Position numbers and translations under genes: made by a program
From: Roseibium polysiphoniae
GTDB lineage: Bacteria > Pseudomonadota > Alphaproteobacteria > Rhizobiales > Stappiaceae
Reading direction: 5' to 3'
DNA: 64,000 nucleotides
Assembly: GCF_014842925.1 (NCBI RefSeq)
Contig: NZ_JACYXJ010000003.1
Location: forward strand, 434,001-498,000
Notes under the pieces: generated by a model
What the model was told of the DNA's origin: nothing
The model's database searches: none
Seen by the model: only the letters and a program-made list of their open reading frames with translations
Shown: positions 17,378-25,669 of the stretch, one piece after another
Layout: every line of letters begins with the position of its first letter
Numbering within the stretch: position 1 is the stretch's first letter

Positions 17378-18445
17378 CTACTTGGCCATGTCCTCTTTTT
17401 CCGCCCGCTGAACCAGTTCACCCATGAAGTCAGTCACGCTCGGTCCCTTGGTTGCGACAAAGGGAGCTGGACGGCAGACGGCGATGGCAGCGATGCCGAT
17501 GCGCGCCGTGAGAAGGCCGTTGATGACACCTTCGCCAAGGCGGGCCGACAGACGTGCTGCCAAGCCGTGGCCCAGCACCTGGGATGTCAGGCTGTCTCCG
17601 GCTGCCATCCCGCCGGTCAGAGCAAGATGGGTGACAACCTGGCGGGTGAGTCGAAAGAAGCCGAGAGTGCCCGGACGACCGCCATAAAGAGCCGACAGGC
17701 GGCGTATGGTGCGGATGTTTTCGAAGAGCACCGCGAGAAGATCGACGAGCGCCCGGGGGCTAACCGCGGTGACCACGGATACGCGCTTGGCGCTGTTCAT
17801 GACAATGCGGCGTGCTTCCAGATCGAGGGGCGCGAGCAGATCGCGCTCGGCCAGGATCACCAGATCCCGGCCATCGATCACTTCGCGCATATGACCGGCG
17901 AGTGCCCTGCGGCCACGGGCGGTTTCAGGCCGGCCTTCGTAAAGGGTGATCAGATCCTTGAGACCAGCTTGGGCAGCCTTGGCATCATCTGCCTCTGCCG
18001 CATCTGTCAGAGCGTCGCGCAAGTGATCGATCTTGCCGACCCGCAAGATGCCAAGAAATTCTCTCAGGGCGAGACCAAGGAGCCCGAGGACGGCGACGGC
18101 GGCGAGGCCGGTCGCGGTCCAGCCGAGCCAGTCGGTGCGGGCGAACAGGTCGCGGATCAGATTGTCTATGGCCAGGCCGATTGAAAGGCTGACAAGGCCA
18201 CCCAATCCGATTGCAATCCACTTGCCGAACGAGAAGCTCTTGGAGGGTTTGCTGGCCTCAGCAGGCAGGCGCGGAATGGTCTCGTCATCGGCTGCCATGG
18301 AGATCAGAGCTTCTGCGCTCAGAACCTCATCGGGATCTTCGTCAGCGTAGCGAACACGCTCGTCATCCAGAGAAAAGGCAGCTGGCTTCCTTGCCGGGCG
18401 GGACGGGGAGTTGGAGGCCCGCCGGTCGTTGGGATGGTCGGTCAT
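17378..18445 (-). CDS. YcjF-family (TIGR01620/DUF697) membrane protein
   Basis: A 355-residue inner-membrane protein. A charged N-terminal region (about 75 residues) precedes two membrane helices (near 75-95 and 105-125), followed by a soluble DUF697-like domain with RRALAGHMREVIDGRDLVILAERDLLAPLD and a glycine-rich hydrophobic hairpin near its end. It overlaps the upstream YcjX gene by 4 bases (ATGA), as ycjX-ycjF are coupled in many proteobacteria. In E. coli the pair is induced by envelope stress (phage-shock network); the molecular function is unknown. Confidence 0.88.
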   Translation of the reverse strand: MTDHPNDRRASNSPSRPARKPAAFSLDDERVRYADEDPDEVLSAEALISMAADDETIPRLPAEASKPSKSFSFGKWIAIGLGGLVSLSIGLAIDNLIRDLFARTDWLGWTATGLAAVAVLGLLGLALREFLGILRVGKIDHLRDALTDAAEADDAKAAQAGLKDLITLYEGRPETARGRRALAGHMREVIDGRDLVILAERDLLAPLDLEARRIVMNSAKRVSVVTAVSPRALVDLLAVLFENIRTIRRLSALYGGRPGTLGFFRLTRQVVTHLALTGGMAAGDSLTSQVLGHGLAARLSARLGEGVINGLLTARIGIAAIAVCRPAPFVATKGPSVTDFMGELVQRAEKEDMAK

Positions 18446-19923
18446 CGCAGACGATCTCCGATCAGAAATTCGATGGCCCGGTCGAGGCGGATGTGGGGCA
18501 GCGAGAGTTTCATGCCTTCGGCCGTGCGGTCCAGACGTGGTGGGCGAAACCTGAGGAATTGAAGTGAAGAATCAACTTCAACTGAGTTTGGAGATATTGA
18601 TTCAACTGTCTGAAAGACTGATTCAGGATCTTCGGGCAAGTCCCCGGGAAACATGGCGATTTCCGACTTTCCGTCATATCGCTCACCGTCCACGCCTTCG
18701 CCTGGAAGCGGCGTTCCCAGGATCGCGGGCAGCTCCTGGCCGCCATGCTTGACCGTTGCTTCGCGGGTGGCACGCACGGCGGCCAGGGCAAGAACATCCA
18801 CTTCGGCGCCCTTGAATTGTGCGTGTTCCATACCCGTTGCAACGAGCTTTCGCAGGATGGCCTGAAGCCGATCATGGTCTTCCCTGTGAAGATGATCGGC
18901 CTTGGTCGCGGCAAAGAGGATTCTGTCGATCCGGCGATTTACAATGGACGCCAGCCAGGACTTTCGCCCCGGGCGAAAGGAGGTCATGACCTCGCCCAAT
19001 GCGACTTGAAGATCGGTCAAGGCATCGGGGCCGGCGTTCAGCGCATGAAGGACATCGACCAGGACGATCTGGCGATCAAGCCGCGCAAAATGATCCCGGA
19101 AGAAGGGGCGAATGACATGGGTTTTATAGGCCTCATATCGTCGCTCCATCATGGCTCTGAAGGTGCCTGTCCGGGCGGGGGCAGCATCGAATGGAATGTC
19201 GAGTGGGGCAAATGTCAGGGCAGGAGAGCCGTCCAGATCGCCGGGCATGAGGAACCGGCCGGGCGGCAACATCGATAGTGCATGGCTATCCTGCCGGCAG
19301 GCGGCGAGGTAGGCCTTGAAGGTCTCAGAGAGCGTTTGGGCAGTTGTTTCGATTTCCGGTCCGTCCGGATCAATACCGGACAGCTCGGCCAGAAATGGCG
19401 CTGCGATTTCACTGCGGTTGGCCGCGCGGGCGCGCTTGAGAGCCTCTGCTGAGAACTCTGCATAGGAGCGTTTCAACAACGGCAGATCAAGCAGCCATTC
19501 GCCGGGGTAGTCGATGAGATCGACGTTGAGTTTTCCGGGCCCGAGCTTGCGGGCCAGATAGGATGCGCTTTCGTATTCAATGGTCAGTCGAAGTTCCGAG
19601 ACCTGACGGGTCGACCGGGGCCAGAGGCGATCCTCGAGCAGTGCGGCAACATGAGCTTCATAGTCGAACCGTGGAACGGCATCGTCTGGTTGGGGCTGAA
19701 GAAACGCGCGTGTAAGCCTGCCCCCGGCGGCCGCATTGAACACGGGCAGGCGTCCGCCATGGATGAGATTGTGGACCAGTGCCGTGATGAACACGGTTTT
19801 GCCGGCACGCGCCAGGCCCGTAACGCCAAGGCGAAGGTTGGGAACCGCCAGATCGCTGGCCGTGTCGGCGAGGTTGGCAAATGTCAGCCGGGCTTCGTCG
19901 GCAATATTGAGCAGTCTGTTCAA
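18442..19923 (-). CDS. YcjX-family P-loop NTPase (DUF463)
   Basis: A 493-residue nucleotide-binding protein with a P-loop GLARAGKT near residue 35, followed by TVFITALVHNLIHGGRLP, and a D-x-x-G-type motif in DLIDYPGEWLLDLPLL; both are hallmarks of the YcjX stress-linked family. A later segment ILFAATKADHLHREDHDRL resembles the TKxD base-recognition motif of GTPases. It is translationally coupled to the YcjF-like gene. Known YcjX proteins bind GTP/GDP and are induced by heat shock or envelope stress; the target is unknown. Confidence 0.92.
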   Translation of the reverse strand: MNRLLNIADEARLTFANLADTASDLAVPNLRLGVTGLARAGKTVFITALVHNLIHGGRLPVFNAAAGGRLTRAFLQPQPDDAVPRFDYEAHVAALLEDRLWPRSTRQVSELRLTIEYESASYLARKLGPGKLNVDLIDYPGEWLLDLPLLKRSYAEFSAEALKRARAANRSEIAAPFLAELSGIDPDGPEIETTAQTLSETFKAYLAACRQDSHALSMLPPGRFLMPGDLDGSPALTFAPLDIPFDAAPARTGTFRAMMERRYEAYKTHVIRPFFRDHFARLDRQIVLVDVLHALNAGPDALTDLQVALGEVMTSFRPGRKSWLASIVNRRIDRILFAATKADHLHREDHDRLQAILRKLVATGMEHAQFKGAEVDVLALAAVRATREATVKHGGQELPAILGTPLPGEGVDGERYDGKSEIAMFPGDLPEDPESVFQTVESISPNSVEVDSSLQFLRFRPPRLDRTAEGMKLSLPHIRLDRAIEFLIGDRLR

Positions 19924-19971
19924 ACTTTGATCTCCTGACGCTCATGTAGGGGGTGCCCCCGGTATTCGCAA

Positions 19972-20499
19972 TCAGGAGGTTTCTGCCTGCAGGCTGCGCG
20001 GTTTGATGAACTGTTCCAGCTGAGCCGTTCCAGCCTCCAATGACGACCAGTCGGTGATCGGGCAACTGTAGATCGCCAGCGCTCCGGAGGGGTACTTCAA
20101 TTCCATATCCGCCTTGAGGACCCTGTCGCCTTCGGCGAACAACGCATGGGCGGTCTGTTCCGTTGCCGGGTTGTGGCCAATGACCATCAAGCTTCCAGCG
20201 TTCCCGCCCCTGGCCCGGATGATCGGAAGATAGCTGTCCTCGCATTCGTCGTAGAGAGAGTTCAGGAGGCGGATCTCAGTCTGACGACGAAGATGGGGCA
20301 GAAGCTTGGCGAGTGTTTCGCGGGTTCTTTGGGAGGAGGAACAAAGGATCAGGTTCGGTTGAAGCTGGTTCTTCTCCAAATAGGCGCCCATGGTGCGCGC
20401 GGCGGTCCGGCCGCGGCTGTTCAGGGGGCGGTCGAAATCCTTGAGCTCAGGGTTTCTCCAATCGGATTTGGCATGGCGGAGCAGGAAAAGTTGCAGCAC
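19972..20499 (-). CDS. SixA-type histidine phosphatase
   Basis: A 175-residue histidine phosphatase. The catalytic RHG-like motif is LLRHAKSDW near residues 6-14 and the second active-site histidine lies in VIGHNPATEQ. Size and the DFDRPLNSRGR signature fit the SixA clade of small phosphohistidine phosphatases. E. coli SixA acts on phosphohistidine of PTSNtr or ArcB; the target here is unknown. The gene lies 48 bases upstream of ycjX on the same strand. Confidence 0.9.
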   Translation of the reverse strand: MLQLFLLRHAKSDWRNPELKDFDRPLNSRGRTAARTMGAYLEKNQLQPNLILCSSSQRTRETLAKLLPHLRRQTEIRLLNSLYDECEDSYLPIIRARGGNAGSLMVIGHNPATEQTAHALFAEGDRVLKADMELKYPSGALAIYSCPITDWSSLEAGTAQLEQFIKPRSLQAETS

Positions 20500-20605
20500 G
20501 GGGATCCTCCGGTCATCTTTTCAAGGACCCTAAAACAAAACCCTATACGTTGAACCGAGCCAGATCAAAAAAGATGGATATTTTCAGGTCGAGTGTTTGG
20601 ACGCG

Positions 20606-21160
20606 TCAGTTTTGTCGATTGAGGATTTCTGTAAAGGCGTCAATTGCCGGGCCGACGTCGCCCTCCTGTGTTGGCAGCGCGTAGGCCATCCAAAGGGTGA
20701 AATCAGCATTTCTGCCGGAAAACCGCCAAAGGGTTTCGCATAGGGTCGTTGGTGTCCAGTCACGGGTCTTGAAGGAAATGCCGCCAGCAGCGACGCCCGA
20801 CAGAGAGACCTGAGTAAAACCCGATGCTTTATAGGCTGTTAGGAAATCGGCGGCAGAACCGGCACCGGTGCCGGACAGATGCTGGCGTAAAATTGCCCGG
20901 AATCCGTCTCTGCCCGAATAGACGCAGCCTGCCATTCTATCTGCATCTGCGGCCAGAACTTTGGTGCGAAAAAGGCTGCCGACCATGTCCGGGCAGCGCA
21001 AGCCATTGAAATGGCGCATGCCCAGGACATCGCTGACCCAACCCACTTGTTGTTGGGTGTCCGGGGTTTGGGCCTTCGCAGGAACGACAGCGAACAGGCA
21101 GAACAGGCACAAAGAGAGACTGCGCCAAGGGAGGCTGTCGAAGGAACTACCTTTGCTCAT
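20606..21160 (-). CDS. secreted protein of unknown function
   Basis: I do not recognise a family. The 184-residue product has an N-terminal signal peptide (hydrophobic segment SLCLFCLFAVVPAKAQ, cleavage likely after AKA or AQ near residue 30). The mature part contains three cysteines (GLRCPDMVGS, AGCVYSGRDGF and TLCETLWRF), so one disulfide is possible. It lies 29 bases after the MoxR gene and 106 bases before the SixA-like gene on the same strand, so it may belong to the same stress-linked unit. Confidence 0.65.
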   Translation of the reverse strand: MSKGSSFDSLPWRSLSLCLFCLFAVVPAKAQTPDTQQQVGWVSDVLGMRHFNGLRCPDMVGSLFRTKVLAADADRMAGCVYSGRDGFRAILRQHLSGTGAGSAADFLTAYKASGFTQVSLSGVAAGGISFKTRDWTPTTLCETLWRFSGRNADFTLWMAYALPTQEGDVGPAIDAFTEILNRQN

Positions 21161-21189
21161 CTGCCGATCTCCGATCTCAGAATCGAACG

Positions 21190-22047
21190 TTATTGTCGTT
21201 CACGGCGTGTCATGAAGGCAAGCCTCTCAAACAGATGGACGTCCTGTTCGTTTTTCAACAACGCGCCATGCAGAGGTGGGATCAGATTCTTCTTGTCGTC
21301 CATGCGCAGTGTCTGGGCATCCACATCCTCGTTCACGAGCAGCTTGATCCAGTCGATCAGTTCCGACGTCGAAGGCTTTTTCTTGAGGCCTGGAACATCG
21401 CGTACATCATAGAAGAGGTTCAGGGCTTCCGACAGCAGGCGCTGTTTGAGCCCGGGAAAGTGAACCTCCACGATCTCGGCCATCGTTTCCTTGTCGGGAA
21501 ATTTGATGAAGTGAAAGAAACAGCGGCGCAGGAATGCGTCCGGCAGGTCCTTTTCGTTGTTTGAGGTGATGATCACGACCGGACGCCTGATCGCCTTGAC
21601 GGTTTCACCTGTTTCGTAAACGTGGAACTGCATCCGATCGAGTTCCAGCAACAGGTCGTTGGGGAATTCAATGTCGGCCTTGTCGATTTCGTCGATCAGC
21701 AGGACCGGGCGCTCCGGTGCCGTGAAGGCTTCCCAGAGTTTGCCTTTGCGAATGTAATTGTTGATGTCCTTGACCCGCTCATCGCCAAGCTGGCTGTCGC
21801 GCAGGCGGGAAACCGCATCATATTCATAAAGGCCCTGTTGCGCCTTGGTTGTGGATTTCACGTGCCACTCGATCAGCGGGGCTTTCAATGCTGCGGCAAT
21901 CTGCTCAGCGAGGATGGTCTTGCCGGTTCCCGGTTCGCCCTTGACCAAGAGAGGCCGCTCGAGAGCGACGGCCGCATTGACCGCGATCCTGAGATCTTCG
22001 GTGGCAATATAGTCCTCGGTGCCTTCAAAGCGCATGTGAGCATCCAT
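21190..22047 (-). CDS. MoxR-family AAA+ ATPase
   Basis: A 285-residue AAA+ ATPase. It has Walker A GEPGTGKT, Walker B LLIDEIDKAD, sensor 1 VVIITSNNEKDLPDAFLRRC with an arginine finger, and the AAA lid domain. MoxR proteins act with vWA-domain partners in maturation or stress tolerance; a CoxE-like vWA gene is 4 kb downstream in the same run. Two starts 12 bases apart are possible (22047 and 22035). The AAGGA just before 22047 is too close for that ATG, so the second may be used. Confidence 0.93.
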   Translation of the reverse strand: MDAHMRFEGTEDYIATEDLRIAVNAAVALERPLLVKGEPGTGKTILAEQIAAALKAPLIEWHVKSTTKAQQGLYEYDAVSRLRDSQLGDERVKDINNYIRKGKLWEAFTAPERPVLLIDEIDKADIEFPNDLLLELDRMQFHVYETGETVKAIRRPVVIITSNNEKDLPDAFLRRCFFHFIKFPDKETMAEIVEVHFPGLKQRLLSEALNLFYDVRDVPGLKKKPSTSELIDWIKLLVNEDVDAQTLRMDDKKNLIPPLHGALLKNEQDVHLFERLAFMTRRERQ

Positions 22048-22275
22048 TCCTTCTTCTTTGCGTGGACCTTAGGGGCGGGCGTTCTGCGGTGCAAGAAGGT
22101 CGCGTCAGCGAAGGAGCAGAGGTCGCTGATTTGACGCCAAAGGGGATCGGATTTGCCTGATGGGGCAGGAATCTTTTGCCTGCTGGTCTCTTTCTGCCGT
22201 GTTTATTCTTCTGCTTGTTTCGCTGGAAAAAATTTAAATCATTGAAAAGTAACAGGAAAAAATATCGCCTGGCAG

Positions 22276-22291
22276 TTGGCATGTCCCTTGC
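22276..22291 (+). promoter_or_regulatory. sigma-54 -24/-12 promoter for flgE
   Basis: The sequence TTGGCATGTCCCTTGC matches the sigma-54 consensus TGGCAYR-N4-TTGC, with GG and GC exactly 10 bases apart. Transcription would start about 12 bases after the GC, leaving a leader of roughly 45 bases before flgE. TTTGCC and TTTTGCC motifs about 100-120 bases upstream (22152-22157 and 22174-22180) are candidate activator sites. Late hook genes are sigma-54 dependent in Caulobacter. Confidence 0.8.
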
Positions 22292-22346
22292 GATCCCTCC
22301 AGCAAACGAATTGTGGGCGTCTGCCTAGACCTGAAGAGGAAGTAAC

Positions 22347-23735
22347 ATGGGTATTTACGGGGCTATTAACTCGGCGGTTTCCGGCCTGGCGGCTCAGGCA
22401 ACCGCGCTTGAGAATATTTCCGGTAACGTCGCAAACTCGCAGACGACCGGTTACAAGCGGTTGGATACGACCTTCTCTGATCTGGTGTCTGGCGGTGGCT
22501 CTGTGCAGGCGGATCAGGTCTCTGGAACCACCTATTCAACCTCGCGTGCAACAAACACCGTGCAGGGTGATATTTCTGCGAATGATGTTGATACTTATAT
22601 GGCGATCAATGGTGAGGGCTACTTTGTTGTCACCTCCGCCGGCGATGTCGTCGATGGTCAGACCACGTTTGCCGATACGAATTATTACACTCGTGCCGGC
22701 GATTTTGAGATCGATGAAGACGGCTACATGGTCAATAGTTCAGGCTATTACCTGATGGGCTACGAGCTTGATCCGGACACTGGTAACGCGGTTGGCGATG
22801 CGACCGGCGTGATTCAGATTGATGACCAGCCGATTGCTGCTGAAGCGACTTCTGAGATTGAATACCAAGCGAACCTGCCGACAGTTCCGCAGACGGAAGA
22901 CTATGACGGCTCCGATCCAACGACCGCGCTGCTCAATACAGCGACCGTTGGGACAGATGATGTTGCGGATGCCAATGATCAGGCATTTCTGGACAGCTCT
23001 ATTTCCGGCGGGTCGGTCACGATCTACAACGATAATGGTACCGCGCTAAACGTTGAGGTTCGCTGGGGTAAAACCGCGAACGCCCCGCCGGCGGCTAACA
23101 ACACCTGGAGCATGTTTCTAAGCAGCGGAGGAAACGATCCGGCTTGGCTGGAAGTTGGCAATGTCAATTTCGACACCGCTGGTGATATGGGCACGCTTAC
23201 AGCTGGCGATGGTAGTCTTACAAGTGTTCCCAATGGCACTTCTGACGGTTTTGAGATTACGGGTGGTCTAACAATTGGCGATGTAACCATTGATAGTGTG
23301 AACATCTCCTTCAGCAACGGTTCTCTTACGCAGTACTCGGACCCTAACGGTGTCGCGACCTCTGTTACGCTGGATCAGGATGGTTACGCTGCAGGTGAGA
23401 TCGTCGGCGTTTCGATCGATGAATCTGGCCGGATCGTTGCAAGCTATTCCAACAGTCAAACGCGCAGCCTGTATGAGATTCCACTCGCGACATTCGATGC
23501 TGAGCAAGCGCTCGAGCGTGTTAATGGTGCGGCTTTTGCCGCGACCCCAACGTCGGGTGAACCTGACCTCACTCGTGGCGGGTCGATTATCTCAAACGCG
23601 CTTGAGCTGTCCAATGCCGATATCGCATCTGAATTCTCCAAGCTGATCGTGACGCAGCAGGCCTATTCGGCGAACTCCAAGATCGTGACTTCCGCGGATG
23701 AGATGCTCGACAGCGCTCTGAATATGGTTCGGTAG
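22347..23735 (+). CDS. flgE: flagellar hook protein FlgE
   Basis: Hook subunit of 462 residues, exported through the flagellar type III apparatus and assembled under FlgD. The N terminus carries the rod/hook signature (MGIYGAINSAVSGLAAQ, LENISGNVANSQTTGYKR) and the C terminus the axial helix (ISNALELSNADIASEFSKLIVTQQAYSANSKIV). The central part is a Ser/Thr/Asp-rich domain. The ribosome site is GAGGAAG 6 bases upstream. It heads flgE-flgK-flgL and is preceded by a sigma-54 promoter; flgD is not nearby. Confidence 0.96.
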   Translation: MGIYGAINSAVSGLAAQATALENISGNVANSQTTGYKRLDTTFSDLVSGGGSVQADQVSGTTYSTSRATNTVQGDISANDVDTYMAINGEGYFVVTSAGDVVDGQTTFADTNYYTRAGDFEIDEDGYMVNSSGYYLMGYELDPDTGNAVGDATGVIQIDDQPIAAEATSEIEYQANLPTVPQTEDYDGSDPTTALLNTATVGTDDVADANDQAFLDSSISGGSVTIYNDNGTALNVEVRWGKTANAPPAANNTWSMFLSSGGNDPAWLEVGNVNFDTAGDMGTLTAGDGSLTSVPNGTSDGFEITGGLTIGDVTIDSVNISFSNGSLTQYSDPNGVATSVTLDQDGYAAGEIVGVSIDESGRIVASYSNSQTRSLYEIPLATFDAEQALERVNGAAFAATPTSGEPDLTRGGSIISNALELSNADIASEFSKLIVTQQAYSANSKIVTSADEMLDSALNMVR

Positions 23736-23747
23736 CCCATTTCAAAT

Positions 23748-23770
23748 CGGCGGAGCCAGCCGCTCCGCCG
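23748..23770 (+). other. intercistronic hairpin between flgE and flgK
   Basis: Strong stem with arms CGGCGGAGC and GCTCCGCCG and a 5-base loop, 13 bases after the flgE stop. No T run follows, so it is more likely an RNA-stabilising or processing hairpin than a complete terminator. It could let hook mRNA outlast flgK mRNA. Confidence 0.6.
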
Positions 23771-23808
23771 AACTTCCTTGATGTTCTGAAAGTGTAGGAG
23801 GCAAAGCC

Positions 23809-25662
23809 ATGGGACTGACATCCGCTCTGAACACGGCTCTTTTCGGCATTTCCTACAATCAGAAGCAGATCGACGTCACCGCGTCGAACATTGCCAATGC
23901 TGATACGGTTGGTTACTCAACCAAGTCTGTCGAGGCCAATGTCTTCTTCGATGGGCAGGGCAATGTATCGGGGATTCTGTCGAGCGAAGTGAAGCGTTCG
24001 GTCGATGAGAGCATCCAGTCCTCCTACTTTGCCTCACTTTCCGAGACCAACTATGCGTCTCAGATCTCGACGTTCACCACGCGCCTGGATGATCTGTTCG
24101 GCACAATCGACGACGGCTCCGGCCTTAACGCGTTGATGACCGATTTCTCGACTGGGTTGTCCTCGCTGGTAAATGATCCGAGCAGTTATGCTGCTCAGCA
24201 GGAAGTTGTTGCCGCAGCGGACAATCTCGCGCGCCAGCTCAACAGTTCCTACGAGTCGATCAACGAGCTTAGAGAGAACGCTGACACCCTGCTCATCGGC
24301 CAGACCGAGGATGTGAACCAACTCCTTCAGAGCATTCAGGATATCGACGAGAAGATCCAGGAGGCGCGGGTTGCCAACAACTCGGTTGCAGACCTTTTGG
24401 ACCAGCGCGACCGCTACGTCGAACAGCTTTCCGGTTATCTCGATGTTGAGGTGACCGAAGAAAGCAATGGTATGCTGCAGATCAAGTCCCACACCGGACA
24501 GCAGCTTTTGGCGAACAATCAGGCTTCAGTCCTGTCATTCTCGCCGACGAACTACTTTCAGCCAGGCGAGCCAGGCAACTCCGTTCTGGTCACCACGCCC
24601 GGCGGCACCACGTTCGATCTTATCTCTGGTTCGGAATCAGGGTCACTGGTCGCGCTTGCCGAGGTTCGGGACGAGGTGTTGGTTCAGGCGCAAAGCCAGC
24701 TGGACACCATTGCAGCTGAACTGTCTCTCGCCATGTCGAACGTTCCTGTTGAAGGCGTTGAGACTACCGTGGGTGCCGATGAAGGGTTCGTGCTGGATGT
24801 CTCTGCTCTTCAGGCGGGAAATACGGTCTCTCTGACCTACACGGACTCTGCCGGGGATACTCAGAACGTTACATTTGTGGCGGTAAGCGACGCGACGCTT
24901 CTGCCGTTGGATGACAGCGCGACAGCGCGGGCCGATGACACGGTTTATGGCATCGACATCTCGAGTGGGACACCTGCAACCTATGTGACGCAGATGATTG
25001 CGGCTTTGGCCGCCACAGATCTTCAAGTCACGGACGATGGCTCAGGAAATCTGCAGGTTCTGGGCGATGTCGGGGCTCCGGCTTCGGTCTCAAGCTTGAC
25101 GGCGAGTGTGACGCCGACTGCAGACACGGATCAGGGGCTGGGGCTTTCGATCTTTGTCGACCAAAGAGATGGCAAGGAACTCTTTACCGATGCCCTGGAA
25201 GACGGTGGGCAACGTGTTGGTTTCGCTCAATCCATCGCGGTGAACTCGGCCCTTACGGCGGACAGTTCGCTCTTGGTCTACTATGAGACGACGCCGGAAA
25301 CGAATTCGCCCAACGATTCCTCGCGGGCAGAGTATCTGCTTGAGCAACTGTCTCAAGCGGGAACGACATTTGATCCGGATGCTGGCATTGGCAATGCAGC
25401 GACGCCTTATGAAGGTACGCTGATGACCTACGTTAACCAGGTGGTCGCCTACCAGGGCAATCAGGCGAGCGATGCGGCGACTTATGCTCAGGCCAAGGAA
25501 ACCCTGACGACAAATCTCGCGGTTCGCTACGAGGAAAGCTACTCGGTCAACGTCGATGCCGAGATGGCGTTTCTGATCGAGTTGGAAAATGCTTATGCGG
25601 CCAATGCAAGAGTTATGCAGGCCGTGAATGAGCTGTTCGACGTCCTTCTGAATACAGTGTAG
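23809..25662 (+). CDS. flgK: flagellar hook-associated protein 1 FlgK
   Basis: Hook-filament junction protein of 617 residues. The N terminus (LTSALNTALFGISYNQKQIDVTASNIANADTVGYS) and C terminus (SVNVDAEMAFLIELENAYAANARVMQAVNELFDVLLNTV) carry the paired FlgK/FlgE-type axial helices. The middle includes the FlgK D1 segment with VADLLDQRDRYVEQLSGYL. It lies 73 bases after flgE and 7 bases before flgL. The length is within the usual range for FlgK. Confidence 0.95.
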   Translation: MGLTSALNTALFGISYNQKQIDVTASNIANADTVGYSTKSVEANVFFDGQGNVSGILSSEVKRSVDESIQSSYFASLSETNYASQISTFTTRLDDLFGTIDDGSGLNALMTDFSTGLSSLVNDPSSYAAQQEVVAAADNLARQLNSSYESINELRENADTLLIGQTEDVNQLLQSIQDIDEKIQEARVANNSVADLLDQRDRYVEQLSGYLDVEVTEESNGMLQIKSHTGQQLLANNQASVLSFSPTNYFQPGEPGNSVLVTTPGGTTFDLISGSESGSLVALAEVRDEVLVQAQSQLDTIAAELSLAMSNVPVEGVETTVGADEGFVLDVSALQAGNTVSLTYTDSAGDTQNVTFVAVSDATLLPLDDSATARADDTVYGIDISSGTPATYVTQMIAALAATDLQVTDDGSGNLQVLGDVGAPASVSSLTASVTPTADTDQGLGLSIFVDQRDGKELFTDALEDGGQRVGFAQSIAVNSALTADSSLLVYYETTPETNSPNDSSRAEYLLEQLSQAGTTFDPDAGIGNAATPYEGTLMTYVNQVVAYQGNQASDAATYAQAKETLTTNLAVRYEESYSVNVDAEMAFLIELENAYAANARVMQAVNELFDVLLNTV

Positions 25663-25669
25663 GTGCAAT

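Noticed and set aside
23748..23770. Terminator between flgE and flgK
   Set aside because: The hairpin lacks a T tract and flgK has no clear promoter of its own, so read-through is more likely.
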